From Bacillota bacterium (GTDB lineage: Bacteria > Bacillota > Clostridia > Peptostreptococcales > Anaerovoracaceae), in NCBI GenBank assembly GCA_030526355.1, contig JAUNDC010000008.1, positions 1 through 64,000 of the forward strand: DNA of 64,000 bases, given 5' to 3'. A program made the position numbers and the translations under genes. The notes under the pieces were generated by a model, which had not been told where the DNA came from, searched no databases, and saw only the letters and a program-made list of their open reading frames with translations. Positions 6,139-15,347 of the stretch are shown here, piece after piece (position 1 is the first letter of the stretch; each line of letters opens with the position of its first letter).

Positions 6139-8781
6139 TTATGGCAGATACCCTCTCGGGTTGACTGCCGATCCGTTGACATGAATCTCGAAATGGCAGT
6201 GCGGTCCTGTACTTCGTCCTGTATTGCCTGACTCTGCAATGTGCTGTCCCTGGTATACCTTATCGCCTACGCTTACCAGAAGCTGGCTGTTATGTGCGTA
6301 ATAGCTTTCCATGCCGTTCTGGTGATCTATTACTACCAGATATCCGTACGATCCGCTGTAGCCTGCTTTTGTTACAGTACCTCCGTCAGCAGCGCGCACA
6401 TCGCTTCCTACAGGGCAGCCTAGGTCAATACCTGCATGGAGACGCCCCCATCTCTGACCGTATTCTGAGGTTACGGTATATCCACCTGCCAGAGGCCAGA
6501 TGTATTTGCCCGAACCGACTGTCGGCGGTCTTTCCTTGGTTCCCACCAGAATTATCTTTGTCACCGGCTCCTTGGTAACTGTTGTCACCAGATTGGTCTC
6601 TTCTATTCTTTCACCATTGACCGATACTATTCTGGCTGTGATTTCACGTTCTCCGTCCTTACCTTTTTGCTTTACTTCGGTATCACCCTCATATATGGTA
6701 TCATCTTTTTTCTTTTCTACTGTGTATTCTATTTTTTCATCGTAAGTTACAAGCTCTGTAATCTTCGCTGTTATGATAGGGGCATTCTGTTTTATTACCA
6801 GAGTGCTTCCCACCTCAAGCTTTTTAGGATCCACGTTCTGGTTATCCTTGAGGATATCCTTTTCACTCATTCCATAAAGCTTGGCAATGTCGGCCAGTGT
6901 CTCACCTGCTATAACCTTGTGGAGAGTTTCCTTCCTTCCGCTTGTGCAGAGCTTGTCAACCATTTCATCCTTTGTAGCTATATCCTGCAGATCTGTGTTG
7001 CTCTGCTGCACCTTTACCTTTTCAATAAATACAGCTTCCTCTATTTCGGAGCCTTCCATGCCTGTAGAATATCTGTCCTTGATCTCCTGCAGCACCTCTG
7101 CAGCTGTTTCCTTGCTTTCTACAGCTCCTACCTTCTTGCCGTTAACATATATACCATATGCCTTGACATTGAGATCACCCATATATGTAAGGCGTTTAAG
7201 CACCTCCTCTGATGAGTCTATTTTAACATCTCCCAGTGCTGAAACACGCTCGAAAGAAATATCGTCACGAGCATCTATTACTACACTCATGTCTATTTCT
7301 TCGGTAAGTGCTCCCTGAACCAGATCAGTGATTTCAAGGACATCAGCCTTTGATTTTACCAGACCCAGCGCCTTGCCGTTATATGAATATTCATAAGCAG
7401 TACAATAATTGAAAACTCCTGCTGTTCCTACAGCTGCCAGAAGTACGATGGTGAACACCGTCAGCAGCACAACCTTATGTCTCTCGCAGAAATTCTTGAA
7501 AGCACGACTTTTCCTGCCGATAAAGCTTTTCTCATACCGCTCCAGTTTCTTCTTTGTCAGCATATCGGCAATTGCTCTTGCTTCCTCTGTGCGCCTTTCT
7601 CTCTCGTCCTTAAGAGTATTTCTTTCTTCTTCTGTTCTGGCGTTTTTTTCTTCCTTAGTCGCTAATCCCAGCAGGTCTCTCCATGAAAAGCGTGCAACCT
7701 TTTTAAGCTTTGTCTGTATCTGGGTGTTATGGACATTGACAACTCCACCGCCCAGCTCAGCCTCTGCTATACGCTTTGCCTTCTCAAATTTTTCGCGTTC
7801 CATCTCTTCACGCTTAAGGCGGCGTGCACGTTCTTTTTCCTTATGGCGCAGTTCCTTTTCTTCTCTTTTTTTCCTGGCTTTTTCTTCTTTTTTTATTTTC
7901 TCGATTCTGGCCTTCTGCTCTTTTATCTCTTTTTCGGCTCTGGCCTTCTCAGCTTTTTTAAGGCGGACATTTTTCTGCTGTTCCAGAAGTGCATTAAGGT
8001 GCTGCTGCTCTTCCTGCAGCTGTTCCTGCTGCTGTGTCATCTTCTCCTGATGCACCTCCGCAAGCTTTTCTGTGTTCTTCTCCGTCAGCTCTGACATGCG
8101 GTCAAGGATTCTGCCCTGCTGTGCCTGTGCTTTGAGAAGCTCCTGCTTTGTCTTTTCCAGTGACTCTGAAGTATCCTCTGAAGATTTTTCTTCGAAGAAC
8201 TCTGCCATCTCCTCTGCTGAAGCTGTATGACTCATTTCTGCTTTTTTGGCAAGCAGCTCACTCTCCATATATTCCAGTGCTTTTTTTCGGCTAATTTCCT
8301 TCGCCTTCTTATCGGCTTCTACAGCTTCAAGTCTTTTCCTCTCGGCTTCCGCTGCCGCCAGAGCAGCCTGTTTCTCAGCCTCCTGTATCTTCTTCTGCTC
8401 TTCCTTGAGAGCAAGCTCCTTCTGTCTGTTCTCTTCTCTTTCCAGTCTTGCCTTTTCGGCATCCTTTCTTGCTCTGTCTATGATTGCCTGCTTAGCGGCA
8501 ACGACCTCCTCAGTCTCCTCCAGATACATTCTTCGGCCTTCATAGCTTCCTTCTTCGTCTGCAGTAGCTGTATCAGCTTCAGTCTCCTTCAGATATGGAT
8601 CCTCCACGGATTTGAGTGATTCAACACTTTTTCTCAGCTCCATGATTTCCTGATACACTCTTTTGGCATCCTCATCCTCGGCGATGAACTCTTCTCTGCT
8701 CATGGTCTGCCTGGTCACTGGCGGTTTTTCGCCGGTTTTATTGTCAGTCTGATTTTTTCCTTCGTTATCTCTCCAAAACAT
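6139..8781 (-). CDS. M23 peptidoglycan endopeptidase with LysM, G5 and a long cytoplasmic coiled coil
   Basis: A membrane-anchored cell wall hydrolase of about 880 residues. Residues 1-430 are almost all charged and Ala/Gln-rich heptad-like sequence (Lys/Glu/Arg), predicted as a long cytoplasmic coiled coil. One transmembrane helix follows near 437-458, then a linker, a LysM-like repeat (about 617-661), a G5-like domain (about 665-745) and a C-terminal M23 domain. The M23 domain carries the zinc ligands HAGIDLG and HCHFEIH. AGGAGA lies 9 bases before ATG 8781 and only 3 before ATG 8787, so 8781 is preferred. The gene overlaps dnaD by about 67 bases. The cytoplasmic half is far longer than is usual for this family. 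Confidence 0.9.
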   Translation of the reverse strand: MFWRDNEGKNQTDNKTGEKPPVTRQTMSREEFIAEDEDAKRVYQEIMELRKSVESLKSVEDPYLKETEADTATADEEGSYEGRRMYLEETEEVVAAKQAIIDRARKDAEKARLEREENRQKELALKEEQKKIQEAEKQAALAAAEAERKRLEAVEADKKAKEISRKKALEYMESELLAKKAEMSHTASAEEMAEFFEEKSSEDTSESLEKTKQELLKAQAQQGRILDRMSELTEKNTEKLAEVHQEKMTQQQEQLQEEQQHLNALLEQQKNVRLKKAEKARAEKEIKEQKARIEKIKKEEKARKKREEKELRHKEKERARRLKREEMEREKFEKAKRIAEAELGGGVVNVHNTQIQTKLKKVARFSWRDLLGLATKEEKNARTEEERNTLKDERERRTEEARAIADMLTKKKLERYEKSFIGRKSRAFKNFCERHKVVLLTVFTIVLLAAVGTAGVFNYCTAYEYSYNGKALGLVKSKADVLEITDLVQGALTEEIDMSVVIDARDDISFERVSALGDVKIDSSEEVLKRLTYMGDLNVKAYGIYVNGKKVGAVESKETAAEVLQEIKDRYSTGMEGSEIEEAVFIEKVKVQQSNTDLQDIATKDEMVDKLCTSGRKETLHKVIAGETLADIAKLYGMSEKDILKDNQNVDPKKLEVGSTLVIKQNAPIITAKITELVTYDEKIEYTVEKKKDDTIYEGDTEVKQKGKDGEREITARIVSVNGERIEETNLVTTVTKEPVTKIILVGTKERPPTVGSGKYIWPLAGGYTVTSEYGQRWGRLHAGIDLGCPVGSDVRAADGGTVTKAGYSGSYGYLVVIDHQNGMESYYAHNSQLLVSVGDKVYQGQHIAESGNTGRSTGPHCHFEIHVNGSAVNPRGYLP

Positions 8782-10001
8782 TGACATCTTTCTCCTGTTT
8801 CAAGCATACCTGTATCCTTGCATTTCGGACATTTATAATGTATATCCATGTAATCCAGCTCAAATCCGTTATCGGTAAGCAGGAATGCCTTTTCGGTATT
8901 CAGCGCATCCATTTTCGCTTTTAACTCTTCCATAGCGGCCTTGCGGTCCACCCTGTCGGAAATAATTATCTTTGAGATTTCAGCGCCCTGCGCATTTATC
9001 CTGTCCTCAATTTCCTTTATTCGCGGCACTGCATCAAACACCTCCCGGCGTCTTGCTTCAGCCTCTTCTTCCTCCTGCAGCCGCAGCGCCTCGTAGTATT
9101 TCATTATCTCTCCGGTCGTCAGCTCCCTGCTGCCGTCTCCGGAGCCTGATTTACCGTTCCTGTTTTCTTCATACCAGTTCACCAGTATCTTATTGACATA
9201 ATTTATATTAGGGTTTGATATTCCGGATGTTCTGCTGCATGCAGCCAGCACTTTTTCAATGGAAAATCCCATAGTGTCGAACCAGCTGTCCATGATTTTT
9301 CTTTCTTCCTCCGTAGCGTTTCTGGCAAATCCCAGTGCCTGAAACACTCTTTTGTAAAGATATTGCTTCTTTTCAAATTCACTGAGGTACTTTTCCACGG
9401 CAATCACATCCCGAAGCCCTTCAGCCGCCCAGCCCTTGATGACGGCTTCTATATATTTGATGTTCTTTTTATTTTTCTGCATGCAGTAGGAGTAGCCGTA
9501 CGCAATTACCTCCGGAGTAGCCTGAAAATCATCTATCCACGAAACGATTTCACCCATTTCTGCAGCACTCAGAACTCTTCCCGTAATCTGCTCTATAGCA
9601 CTGAACATATCGCGTATTTCCTTGTCGGCCATAAAGGAATGCAGGTTCTGTCCAGGCGAAAAGCCTTTTTTGTTTTCCTTTTCGCCGTAAAGCTGTTCCT
9701 TAAGTACTACAAACTCCACACTGTAATCAAATTTGTCTTCGGGAGAATCCTTTATTTTTCTTATTACTCCCATTCTCTCCCAGTAGGTCCAGGCCTTCAG
9801 CACATCCTCGATATCCATATTCAGGTGCCTTGCAATGTCTTCATTGGTGAGCTCGCTGTCAAGCTCACAGTACATCAGAGCAAAGAGATACACCTTGACA
9901 AAGTCTCCGGGTGCCGAAACCATATATTCATTTATAAACATATTTTCAACGCCGGTATCCAGCAGAAAATAGTCCTTGATTTTTTCTTTTCTGAAACCCA
10001 T
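8715..10001 (-). CDS. DnaD-domain replication protein with a C-terminal helicase-loader-type zinc ribbon
   Basis: DnaD proteins act in primosome assembly at oriC. The 428 residues comprise an N-terminal winged-helix region (1-90), two DnaD/DnaB_2 repeats (about 120-195 and 200-285), then a charged helix. The end is a segment with the look of the N-terminal domain of clostridial DnaC/DnaI helicase loaders (EVFDAVPRIKEIEDRI, LLTDNGFELDYMD, CPKCKDTG...CQCF). The protein stops about 16 residues after the zinc ribbon, so the loader AAA+ ATPase is absent. GGAGG precedes the ATG. It directly follows dnaB. The final bases overlap the M23 gene and contain that gene's ribosome-binding site. Confidence 0.88.
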   Translation of the reverse strand: MGFRKEKIKDYFLLDTGVENMFINEYMVSAPGDFVKVYLFALMYCELDSELTNEDIARHLNMDIEDVLKAWTYWERMGVIRKIKDSPEDKFDYSVEFVVLKEQLYGEKENKKGFSPGQNLHSFMADKEIRDMFSAIEQITGRVLSAAEMGEIVSWIDDFQATPEVIAYGYSYCMQKNKKNIKYIEAVIKGWAAEGLRDVIAVEKYLSEFEKKQYLYKRVFQALGFARNATEEERKIMDSWFDTMGFSIEKVLAACSRTSGISNPNINYVNKILVNWYEENRNGKSGSGDGSRELTTGEIMKYYEALRLQEEEEAEARRREVFDAVPRIKEIEDRINAQGAEISKIIISDRVDRKAAMEELKAKMDALNTEKAFLLTDNGFELDYMDIHYKCPKCKDTGMLETGERCQCFGEITKEKIRLTIKPAKNRQ

Positions 10002-10013
10002 GGATCCTCCGTA

Positions 10014-11351
10014 TTAAAATCCCGGTATATTATTGGTTCCTATGCTGTCCACGAATTTAGTCAACTTGTCCAGCCATGTGATTTTGACGGTGCCTGTCGG
10101 ACCGCTTCTCTGCTTAGCTATTATTACCTCACACTCTCCCGGAACCTCTGTGTCCTCATTGTAGTAATCATCTCTGTACAGGAAAATAACTATATCGGCA
10201 TCCTGTTCTATGGAGCCCGACTCTCTAAGGTCGGAAAGCATAGGTCTGTGGTCGGTTCTCGTTTCCGGTGCTCTGGAAAGCTGCGACAGCACAATAACAG
10301 GGCAGTCCAGCTCTCTTGCCAGAAGCTTGAGGTTTCTCGATATTACCGAAATCTCCTGCGTTCTTGAGTCTGCCTTGCCTTCAGGCGTCATCAGCTGCAG
10401 ATAGTCTATTACAACCAGATCCAGGCCTTCCTCTGCCTTGAGTCTCCTGCACTTACTCTTCATTTCCATTATGTTGATGCCTGCCGTGTCGTCAATATGT
10501 ATATTGGCCTTTGACAGCACATCAAGGGCGATATTGATATCGTCCCAGTCTCTTCTCTCAAGTCTGCCGGTCTTGAGACTCTGCATATCAACCTTTGATT
10601 CCATTGACAGCAGTCTCTGCCCCAGCTGTTCCTTTGACATTTCCATGGAAAAAATCATTACTGATGCTCCGCCCTTTACTGCTGCATTTAAAGACAGCGA
10701 GAGTGCAAAGGCCGTTTTTCCCATTGCAGGTCTTGCCGCCAGGATTATCAGATCTGATTTCTGCAGACCTGATGTTTTCTCATCCAGATATTTAAATCCT
10801 GTCGTTACTCCTGTCAGGCCTCCATCCAGCTGCGAGGCCTTGTCTATTATTTCTATATTGGTAAGAAGTACATCCTTCAGATGGGTGTACTGTCCCTTTT
10901 GTCTTGCCTGTGATATTTCAAATATGCCGCTTTCGGCATAATCCAGCATCTGATTGGCGTCCATGCCGTCTTCATAGCCTTTGGTCACAATATCATCCGC
11001 TGTGCTTATAAGTCTCCTGACGGCTGCCTTCTCTGCTACGATTTTACCGTACTCCATAGCATTTGATGTAGTCGGTGTTCCAGAAGACAGAGATGCGATA
11101 TATGCTCTGCCGCCTACCATATTGAGACTGTTTCTTCTTTTGAGCTCTTCCGCAACTGTCAGTGCGTCTACAGGAGCATTTTTCCTGTGGAGCTCCAACA
11201 TCGCCTTGAAAATCTCCTTGTGATTTTCATCATAAAAATCTTCGGCTTTCACCACTTCCACTACATCAAATAGCGCATCCTTGGAAAGCAGTGCTGCGCC
11301 CAGAACAGATTTTTCCGCTTCAATACTGTGCGGAGGGATTCTTCCTTCCAT
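10014..11351 (-). CDS. dnaB: Replicative DNA helicase DnaB (DnaC in Bacillus)
   Basis: Hexameric 5'-3' helicase that unwinds DNA ahead of the fork. The 445 residues have the usual N-terminal helical domain (opening IPPHSIEAEKSVLGA) and a RecA-like motor with Walker A ARPAMGKTAFA (near residue 205). Walker B is VVIDYLQLM and the arginine finger region is QLSRAPETRTDHRP. It lies between rplI and dnaD. The placement next to dnaD fits a replication initiation module. No intein or frameshift is visible. Confidence 0.97.
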   Translation of the reverse strand: MEGRIPPHSIEAEKSVLGAALLSKDALFDVVEVVKAEDFYDENHKEIFKAMLELHRKNAPVDALTVAEELKRRNSLNMVGGRAYIASLSSGTPTTSNAMEYGKIVAEKAAVRRLISTADDIVTKGYEDGMDANQMLDYAESGIFEISQARQKGQYTHLKDVLLTNIEIIDKASQLDGGLTGVTTGFKYLDEKTSGLQKSDLIILAARPAMGKTAFALSLSLNAAVKGGASVMIFSMEMSKEQLGQRLLSMESKVDMQSLKTGRLERRDWDDINIALDVLSKANIHIDDTAGINIMEMKSKCRRLKAEEGLDLVVIDYLQLMTPEGKADSRTQEISVISRNLKLLARELDCPVIVLSQLSRAPETRTDHRPMLSDLRESGSIEQDADIVIFLYRDDYYNEDTEVPGECEVIIAKQRSGPTGTVKITWLDKLTKFVDSIGTNNIPGF

Positions 11352-11377
11352 TGTATAACTCCTGTTCAGATACCAGA

Positions 11378-11821
11378 TCAGATAGTCACATTGACCTTAA
11401 GTGTTGCTGATACCTCAGGGAAAAGCTTCAGCACTACTTCAGTCTCACCTGTCTGTTTAATAGGGTTATCAAGCACTATCTTTTTCTTGTCGATCTTGAT
11501 ATTTTCCTGCTTTTCGAGGGCTTCTGCAATATCCTTTGATGTTATTGAGCCGAAGAGCTTTCCTGAATCGCCGCCCTTTGACTTGATAGTCAGTGTTATG
11601 TCTGCGATTTTTTCTGCCTGCTTCTGCGCTGCTGCCTTCTGCTCTTCTCTCTTTTCCTCAGCGATGGCCTTCTGCTTTTCGAGGCTTCTTATATTTCCTT
11701 CGGTGGCTTCCTTTGCCAGACCCTTAGGGATAAGCATATTTCTGGCATATCCGTCACTTACCTTGACAACCTCGCCAGCCTTACCTGTTCCTTTTACATC
11801 CTTTAATAATATAACTACCAT
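11378..11821 (-). CDS. rplI: 50S ribosomal protein L9
   Basis: The protein has 147 residues with the L9 hallmark at the N-terminus ([16 protein letters not shown] and [16 protein letters not shown]), a long connecting helix at about 42-75 and a C-terminal domain. It binds 23S rRNA domain V at the base of the L1 stalk. AGGAGG precedes ATG. It is positioned gdpP-rplI-dnaB as in many Firmicutes, and is likely cotranscribed with both. Confidence 0.97.
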   Translation of the reverse strand: MVVILLKDVKGTGKAGEVVKVSDGYARNMLIPKGLAKEATEGNIRSLEKQKAIAEEKREEQKAAAQKQAEKIADITLTIKSKGGDSGKLFGSITSKDIAEALEKQENIKIDKKKIVLDNPIKQTGETEVVLKLFPEVSATLKVNVTI

Positions 11822-11871
11822 AATTTTATCCTCCTAATGTGAAGTTCTCACGAATTTTTATTTCCTTTTGT

Positions 11872-13626
11872 TTACTGCTCTTCTATTGTCTCCCTGATAA
11901 GTCTTAGTATCTCATCAGGCGGCACATTCACCTGAGCTCCTGCAGTGTTAAGATGTCCTCCGCCTCCGAATTTCTCCATCACTGTCTGCACGTTGATATC
12001 TCCCAGTGATCTGGCGCTTACAACCGTTCTGCCGTTTTCATTTTTGCCTGCCACAAAGCTTGCCTTGACGCCTTTAATGGTCAGCAGCTCGTCTGCAACC
12101 TGTGAATTGACAATCTGAGAGTTCTGATTTTCTCCGGGACATATGGACATTGCGATACCATTATCATAAAACTCAGCGCTGGCAATGCATGCTGCCCTTA
12201 CCTTGAAGTTCTCTGAATCAGACTGGAAATATCTTCTCACCTTCTCCAGATCTGCTCCGTTTCTCTTTAACCATGATGCGGCCTCAAAAGTCCTTACCCC
12301 TGCCTTTACCGCGAATCTGTTGGTATCCACCATGATTCCTGCCAGAAGTGCATCTGCCTCGAATTTGGAAATCACACGTTTCTCACATGCATATTGAACA
12401 ACCTCCGTTACAAGCTCCGAGGACGATGATGCGTAGGTCTCCATATAGGAGAGTATCGTGTTGGATATGGCATCCTCTGATCGCCTGTGATGATCTATTA
12501 TCACTGTTCTTTCGCATTTTTCAACAAGTTCGTAGCATTCCACAAGTGCCGGTCTATGGGTATCAACAATGACAGTCAGCGAATTTTCATCTGCCAGAGC
12601 AAGTGCCTTTTCCGAGGTGACGAATTCATACTCATCAGTTTCCTTGGCGTCTGCAACAATATCCGTCAGAGCATCATTATATGAGTTAAGCACTATATAT
12701 GAATCCTTGCCTATGCTTCTGGCTACTCTGTTGATTCCCAGTGCTGCTCCGAAGCTGTCCAGATCCGGACTCTTGTGTCCCATTATAAACACCTTTGATG
12801 ACTGGGTCATCAGAGTCTTGAGAGCATGTGCTATTATTCTTGATTTGCCCTTGAAGCCTTTTTCGACTCCCTGGGTTTTGCCGCCATAGTATTCGAAATT
12901 CTTCACATTCTTGACTACGGCCTGGTCGCCGCCGCGACCCAGCGCCAAATCCAGAGCCTCCTCGGCATATGAGTCACATTCAGCCGGTGTCTTACCGCCG
13001 ATTCCTATTCCGATACTGAGCGTCACCGGGAAATCTGTCTCTGTTTCAATATCTCTCGCATCATCAAGGATAGAGAACTTGTTATTCACCAGAACCTTGA
13101 AGCTTTTGTTTGTGAGAATCATTTCGTAGAGGTGATCCCTGTATCTGATTACGGCTGCATCCAGCTTCTTTCCCCAGCCTCTTATCAGCTTGTCTATTTC
13201 CGTCGAAATCTCCGAAGTTCTGGTGTCCCCTGCACTTGAAACAAGCTCGTCGTAATTATCGACATTTATTATCGCCATGCATTCCTTTTCTTCATTGTAT
13301 ATGTCCTTGAGGGTTTCAAAGGAGGTATTGTCAATGAAATACAAAGCTATGGACGCCATCTCTCCTTCACCGATAAAGCCTGCAATTACCTTGAAATCCT
13401 TATCATTTCTTTTGATGTAAAGTGTCGTCTCCTCTTCGGCGGCTTTTATTATGTCAGGCAGCTTCAATCCGGTCAGGGCGAAAATATCACCGTCAATTAT
13501 TCCGTCGTATTTGAACACATCTACGATTTTCCGGCTGGCTCTTGTTACCTTGCCCTGTGAATTTATTATGCACATGGGCATTGATGTGTAATATGCCAGC
13601 AGCTTTTCTACTCTTCCAACGTACAT
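11872..13626 (-). CDS. gdpP: Cyclic-di-AMP phosphodiesterase GdpP, form without membrane helices
   Basis: GdpP hydrolyses c-di-AMP and so affects wall and osmotic homeostasis. The 584 residues show a PAS-like domain (about 10-100), a degenerate GGDEF domain (about 105-250; no GGDEF motif) and a DHH/DHHA1 phosphodiesterase. The latter has MGHKSPDLDSFG (near 280), IVDTHRP, IIDHHRR (near 380) and GGGGHLNTAGA (near 552). Typical GdpP has about 650 residues with two N-terminal transmembrane helices. Here the start MYVGRVEKLL already begins at the PAS domain, with an AGGAG site before it. The upstream DUF2232 protein supplies no in-frame helices. The enzyme should be cytosolic unless it is tethered by a partner. 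Confidence 0.94.
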   Translation of the reverse strand: MYVGRVEKLLAYYTSMPMCIINSQGKVTRASRKIVDVFKYDGIIDGDIFALTGLKLPDIIKAAEEETTLYIKRNDKDFKVIAGFIGEGEMASIALYFIDNTSFETLKDIYNEEKECMAIINVDNYDELVSSAGDTRTSEISTEIDKLIRGWGKKLDAAVIRYRDHLYEMILTNKSFKVLVNNKFSILDDARDIETETDFPVTLSIGIGIGGKTPAECDSYAEEALDLALGRGGDQAVVKNVKNFEYYGGKTQGVEKGFKGKSRIIAHALKTLMTQSSKVFIMGHKSPDLDSFGAALGINRVARSIGKDSYIVLNSYNDALTDIVADAKETDEYEFVTSEKALALADENSLTVIVDTHRPALVECYELVEKCERTVIIDHHRRSEDAISNTILSYMETYASSSSELVTEVVQYACEKRVISKFEADALLAGIMVDTNRFAVKAGVRTFEAASWLKRNGADLEKVRRYFQSDSENFKVRAACIASAEFYDNGIAMSICPGENQNSQIVNSQVADELLTIKGVKASFVAGKNENGRTVVSARSLGDINVQTVMEKFGGGGHLNTAGAQVNVPPDEILRLIRETIEEQ

Positions 13627-13644
13627 TTTTATCTCCTAAACGAA

Positions 13645-14403
13645 CTACCTTCCGGGTCTGTTGTTCTGTATTCTGAATTTAAGACCCAGGATAATATCAA
13701 ACATACCAAGCAATACAAGCAGCCATCGCCCTATAACGGTTATCCACAGTATTAGTACTGCTGCTGCGCCGATTGCCTTCGGTATACGTTTCATATGAAA
13801 AAGCATCAGTATCACTGATATTCCCTGCAGTGAAAGCACAAAATCAAAAATAAGATCCATATTCACATACAGCAGATCATTAGGAAGCAGTTCCGTTGAT
13901 GTCATTATCCATGATGCGATGTACATAAGCAGTATTCCCCATACTGCGCCTCCCGGCAGCGAAAACTCCCTGAAGGCAGGCATCAGTGCGGTCTGCGATA
14001 TATGTGCTTTTTTTACCTTGCTTATTATAAGATACTCAAAATATGCTGCTGCTGTGCTGAATGTCATTATCGATGCCGGCAGTGTATTGAACACCTGTTG
14101 ATACATTCCGATGAACATATCCGTCTTCTCATCCATTGATGCTTCTTCCAGCCCCAGCATATCGATTACAGTTGAATCCTGAGCCAGAAGACCTGCTATA
14201 TCTTCAACTGCTGTACTGAGCTGACTGTATACGCTCTCTCCGGACAAGGATGCTGCTGCGAAAACCACCAGCGCTGCTGCAGATGAGTAAAGGGCTGCAT
14301 GAACCACTGTTCTGTACGGTGAGGCTGAACCTCTTCTCAGCTCTGCCGGTATGGTTATCAGCGGTATTATCAATGTCATTAAAAAAATAAGCAGCAGATA
14401 CAT
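13645..14403 (-). CDS. DUF2232 (YybS-like) polytopic membrane protein
   Basis: A membrane protein with about seven to eight hydrophobic segments. Its position immediately upstream of gdpP is typical of YybS/DUF2232 proteins in Firmicutes; the molecular role is unknown. I use ATG 14403. An in-frame GTG at 14442 would add 13 hydrophilic residues, and the AAGGGAG between the two favours the ATG only weakly. Close spacing to gdpP (18 bases) suggests coupling. The protein might act as a membrane partner of this helix-less GdpP, but that is inference. Confidence 0.78.
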   Translation of the reverse strand: MYLLLIFLMTLIIPLITIPAELRRGSASPYRTVVHAALYSSAAALVVFAAASLSGESVYSQLSTAVEDIAGLLAQDSTVIDMLGLEEASMDEKTDMFIGMYQQVFNTLPASIMTFSTAAAYFEYLIISKVKKAHISQTALMPAFREFSLPGGAVWGILLMYIASWIMTSTELLPNDLLYVNMDLIFDFVLSLQGISVILMLFHMKRIPKAIGAAAVLILWITVIGRWLLVLLGMFDIILGLKFRIQNNRPGR

Positions 14404-14529
14404 TCTTTTCTCTGTTTCTCCCTTCAGATTATCGTTTATCACGATTTGCTGTGTATTTTTCCGTAACGTTTATTTTATCATAAATTGAAGTATTTGTCTC
14501 CAATATTATTTCAAAACCTTTTACACACT

Positions 14530-14573
14530 AAAAAAAGTCCTTAAGGCTTGCAATTACAAACTTTAAGGACTTT
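14530..14573 (-). terminator. Terminator of the rpsF-ssb-rpsR operon
   Basis: AAAGTCCTTAA (14534-14544) and TTAAGGACTTT (14563-14573) form a perfect 11-bp stem. Read on the minus strand it ends in seven U residues. It lies 31 bases after the rpsR stop. Genes from DUF2232 onward therefore need their own promoter or read-through. Confidence 0.9.
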
Positions 14574-14603
14574 ACTATACTTTCTTCTGTTGTCAAAGCT
14601 GAA

Positions 14604-14840
14604 TTAGTCAGCTGTGTAAGGCAGCAGTGCAACGATTCTTGCTCTCTTGATTGCCTTAGTAACCTCTCTCTGGTGGATAGCACATGTTCCTGTGATTCTC
14701 TTAGGAAGAATCTTGCCTCTCTCAGTTACATACTTTCTCAGCTTTTCTACATCCTTGTAATCTATAGTTTCTGTCTTGTCAGCGCAGAACTGGCATACTT
14801 TCTTTCTTCTCATGCCGCCGCGTCTCTTATTGTTATCCAT
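14604..14840 (-). CDS. rpsR: 30S ribosomal protein S18
   Basis: The protein has 78 residues with the S18 core ([19 protein letters not shown], then [13 protein letters not shown] and [11 protein letters not shown]). It binds S6 on the 30S platform. The CxxC plus a later Cys and His suggest a zinc-binding-type S18 (CQFC...CAIH). GAAAGGAG precedes ATG. Last gene of the rpsF-ssb-rpsR operon. Confidence 0.97.
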   Translation of the reverse strand: MDNNKRRGGMRRKKVCQFCADKTETIDYKDVEKLRKYVTERGKILPKRITGTCAIHQREVTKAIKRARIVALLPYTAD

Positions 14841-14858
14841 GATATTTTCTCCTTTCTT

Positions 14859-15332
14859 TTAGAATGGAATGTCATCATCCTGGATTGCCTGAAATCCTTC
14901 CGGAATTCCTGCATCACTGCTGCCGCCCTGGAAATTGTCCTGAGCTCTGCTCTGCTGATATCCGCCGCCGCTCTGATAGCTCTGAGGCTGTCCGCCGCCG
15001 GCTCTTTCGTTACGATCTCCCCATTCTAAAAATTCTACTCTGTCGGCAACCACATCTGTAGTATATACTGTAGCGCCGTCTTTATTGGTATAGCTTCCTG
15101 TCTGTATTCTTCCCTGAACACCTACAAGTCTGCCCTTGGCCAGAAATCTTTCGCAGTTTTCGGCCTGTCTGCCGAATACCGTGACTCTCGGGAAATCTGT
15201 TTTCTTTTCCTGACCGGATCTTACCGGTCTGTCGATAGCCACAGTAAATGTTGCAACTGCCATCTGACTTTCGGATATATACCTTACTTCAGGGTCTCTT
15301 GTCAATCTTCCGATCAGTACAACACTGTTCAT
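14859..15332 (-). CDS. ssb: Single-stranded DNA-binding protein
   Basis: The protein has 157 residues. An OB fold fills about residues 1-108 (MNSVVLIGRLTRDPEVRY, FTVAIDRP), followed by a Gly/Gln/Ser-rich flexible linker. The acidic protein-interaction tip ends DDDIPF, the standard partner-binding tail. It protects ssDNA at forks and recruits repair proteins. Encoded between rpsF and rpsR as in most Firmicutes. Confidence 0.97.
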   Translation of the reverse strand: MNSVVLIGRLTRDPEVRYISESQMAVATFTVAIDRPVRSGQEKKTDFPRVTVFGRQAENCERFLAKGRLVGVQGRIQTGSYTNKDGATVYTTDVVADRVEFLEWGDRNERAGGGQPQSYQSGGGYQQSRAQDNFQGGSSDAGIPEGFQAIQDDDIPF

Positions 15333-15347
15333 ACTGCACCCCTTTTC

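Noticed and set aside
7409-8050. Ser/Phe-rich 213-codon open frame on the plus strand
   Set aside because: It is antisense to the low-complexity coiled coil of the M23 gene, has no ribosome-binding site and a composition typical of a shadow frame.
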